A program made the translations under genes and the position numbers. A stretch of DNA of 7,928 bases, taken from positions 1 to 7,928 of the forward strand of contig CAYONM010000175.1 of NCBI GenBank assembly GCA_964405325.1, read 5' to 3'. Below, one piece after another: positions 7,269-7,928 of the stretch. This DNA comes from CAYONM01 sp964405325 (GTDB taxonomy: Bacteria; Planctomycetota; UBA11346). Position 1 is the first letter of the stretch; every line of letters begins with the position of its first letter. The notes beneath the pieces were generated by a model that had not been told where the DNA came from, did no database searches, and worked only from the letters and a program-made list of their open reading frames with translations.

Positions 7269-7313
7269 AGCGGACGACCGATCCGATCGCGCAACACGAT
7301 CAGTGCCACCGTA

Positions 7314-7342
7314 TTGATCCGGGACCGAACCCGCCGTATACT
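7314..7342 (+). promoter_or_regulatory. Sigma-70-type promoter in the convergent intergenic region
   Basis: TTGATC (7314-7319) and TATACT (7337-7342) are separated by exactly 17 bases; they match the consensus -35 at four and the -10 at five of six positions. Transcription would start near 7349 and run rightward, into the 3' end of the convergent - strand gene. No gene with a good start codon follows. It is the best promoter-like sequence I found in the window, but it has not been tested. Confidence 0.45.
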
Positions 7343-7420
7343 TCACCGTTGCTCTGGCCAAATCCTTCCTGCGAAGCGACGTGGCCGCGATTTTGCAAGA
7401 GATGGTGGAGAGTCGTTGAT

Positions 7421-7457
7421 GCCAGGTGATCGTTGAGGTGCAAGCCCGATCACTGGC
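7421..7457. other. 11-bp hairpin with one bulge, possible small-RNA element
   Basis: GCCAGGTGATCG (7421-7432) pairs with CGATCACTGGC (7447-7457), leaving one unpaired G and a 14-base loop. It lies about 70 bases downstream of the predicted transcription start near 7349 and between two convergent genes. Neither side carries a T-run, so a terminator role is doubtful in both directions. It does not resemble a tRNA, a CRISPR repeat or an attC site that I can recognise. Confidence 0.4.
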
Positions 7458-7475
7458 TCGTGCTGGTCAATTCGC

Positions 7476-7928
7476 CTATTTCAAACCCTTGTACCAAGCC
7501 GGCTTGCGATAGCGGAATTCACCACCAAGCCAGACCACATCGGGCTTGCCAACGTAGGCTTCCTGGTTGTTCCAGATGATGGTCACCTGTTCCTGGTCGG
7601 CCAGACCCAGGTGCTGGCAATCAACTCGCAGCTTTTCGATCCGGTCGCTATGGATGGTCACCACCGCACCGTCGATCCGGCAGTTGAAACCCATGGTCCG
7701 ATATTCGCCATAACTGCGCGGCACGTCCATCTCGATACCGTTGCGGCCGGTAAATTCGTGGGTGTCAGTCCGGAACGCGAATGCCTGCGGATAGCGCTCG
7801 CGCGTATACGGCAGCAGCTTCTCGATGGCGCTCGCATATTCCAGATAGGGGTAGGTATGCGGCAGGTTCGGGGCATAAGGGCCCGTCAATAAATAAAGGT
7901 AGCGTCTCACTTGATCTTTTGCCGCCCT
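7476..7928 (-). CDS. Unrecognised protein, C-terminal part (cut by window edge)
   Basis: The frame is open from the right edge to TAG at 7478-7476, giving 150 residues. A GTG at 7910 could be a start, but coding-like sequence continues upstream to the edge and there is no well-placed ribosome binding site, so a truncated larger protein is more likely. The first part is helical and aromatic (LTGPYAPNLPHTYPYLEYAS, ending with YTRERYPQAF). The last about 70 residues look like a beta-sandwich: VVTIHSDRIEKLRVD, then EQVTIIWNNQEAYVGKPDVV. That pattern, a sheet domain with a polar 'WNNQEAYVGKP' turn, recalls the C-terminal ends of some planctomycete esterase/prolyl-oligopeptidase-like proteins, but this is an impression only. 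No signal peptide, catalytic motif or membrane helix is visible in the part present. It converges on ftsK with a 222-base spacer. Confidence 0.7.
   Translation of the reverse strand, partial: RAAKDQVRRYLYLLTGPYAPNLPHTYPYLEYASAIEKLLPYTRERYPQAFAFRTDTHEFTGRNGIEMDVPRSYGEYRTMGFNCRIDGAVVTIHSDRIEKLRVDCQHLGLADQEQVTIIWNNQEAYVGKPDVVWLGGEFRYRKPAWYKGLK

Noticed and set aside
4311..7324. Shared 11-base word TGATCCGGGAC at about 4312 and 7315
   Set aside because: Several 11-base matches are expected by chance in 8 kb, and the flanks differ.
7421..7457. Hairpin as integron attC site or bidirectional terminator
   Set aside because: The conserved attC core boxes are absent, no integrase or cassette is near, and neither side of the stem has a T-run.

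Overview
The window looks like a scaffold piece of a GC-rich bacterial genome, assembled from two contigs joined by exactly 100 N (4197-4296). It holds four complete protein genes on the + strand, one gene on the - strand cut by the right edge, and a possible - strand gene tail at the left border of the gap. The phylum cannot be fixed from the sequence alone. The FtsK motor sequence, and the last protein's C-terminal domain, remind me of Planctomycetota and related groups (inference, modest confidence). The osmolyte gene gpgS is known from halophilic, thermophilic and marine bacteria, including planctomycetes.

Left part (1-4196). After a short leader with a cluster of tight GC-rich hairpins (24-75) comes a compact operon of three genes with gaps of 9 and 3 bases. 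The first (290-1498) is an M20/PepT-like peptidase-fold protein in which several metal-binding and catalytic residues appear to be replaced, so it is probably a pseudoenzyme or has a changed chemistry. The second (1508-2491) is a clear glucosyl-3-phosphoglycerate synthase (GpgS, GT81), the committed step to glucosylglycerate-type compatible solutes. The third (2495-4021) is a GT-B (GT4-like) glycosyltransferase with a long C-terminal extension. Together they suggest synthesis of a glucosylglycerate-derived osmolyte, possibly a further glycosylated one. No phosphatase (GpgP) is in the window. A possible terminator follows at 4039-4081.

Middle (4022-4580). This region has no convincing complete gene. 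A - strand frame ending at 4051 has a protein-like composition and may be the 3' end of a gene lost in the gap. The 284 bases right of the gap are the leader of ftsK. They show no Shine-Dalgarno sequence, but a 6-bp hairpin lies directly in front of the start codon.

Right part (4581-7928). An 890-residue FtsK/SpoIIIE DNA translocase has four N-terminal membrane segments, a roughly 200-residue low-complexity linker, a motor with intact Walker A and B motifs, a gamma winged-helix domain and an acidic tail. The 222-base convergent intergenic region behind it carries a good sigma-70-type promoter reading rightward and an 11-bp hairpin, which could mark a small RNA. The - strand gene at 7476-7928 is the C-terminal end of an unrecognised protein.

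The osmolyte operon and ftsK lie on opposite sides of a gap of unknown size, so their adjacency says nothing firm about function.
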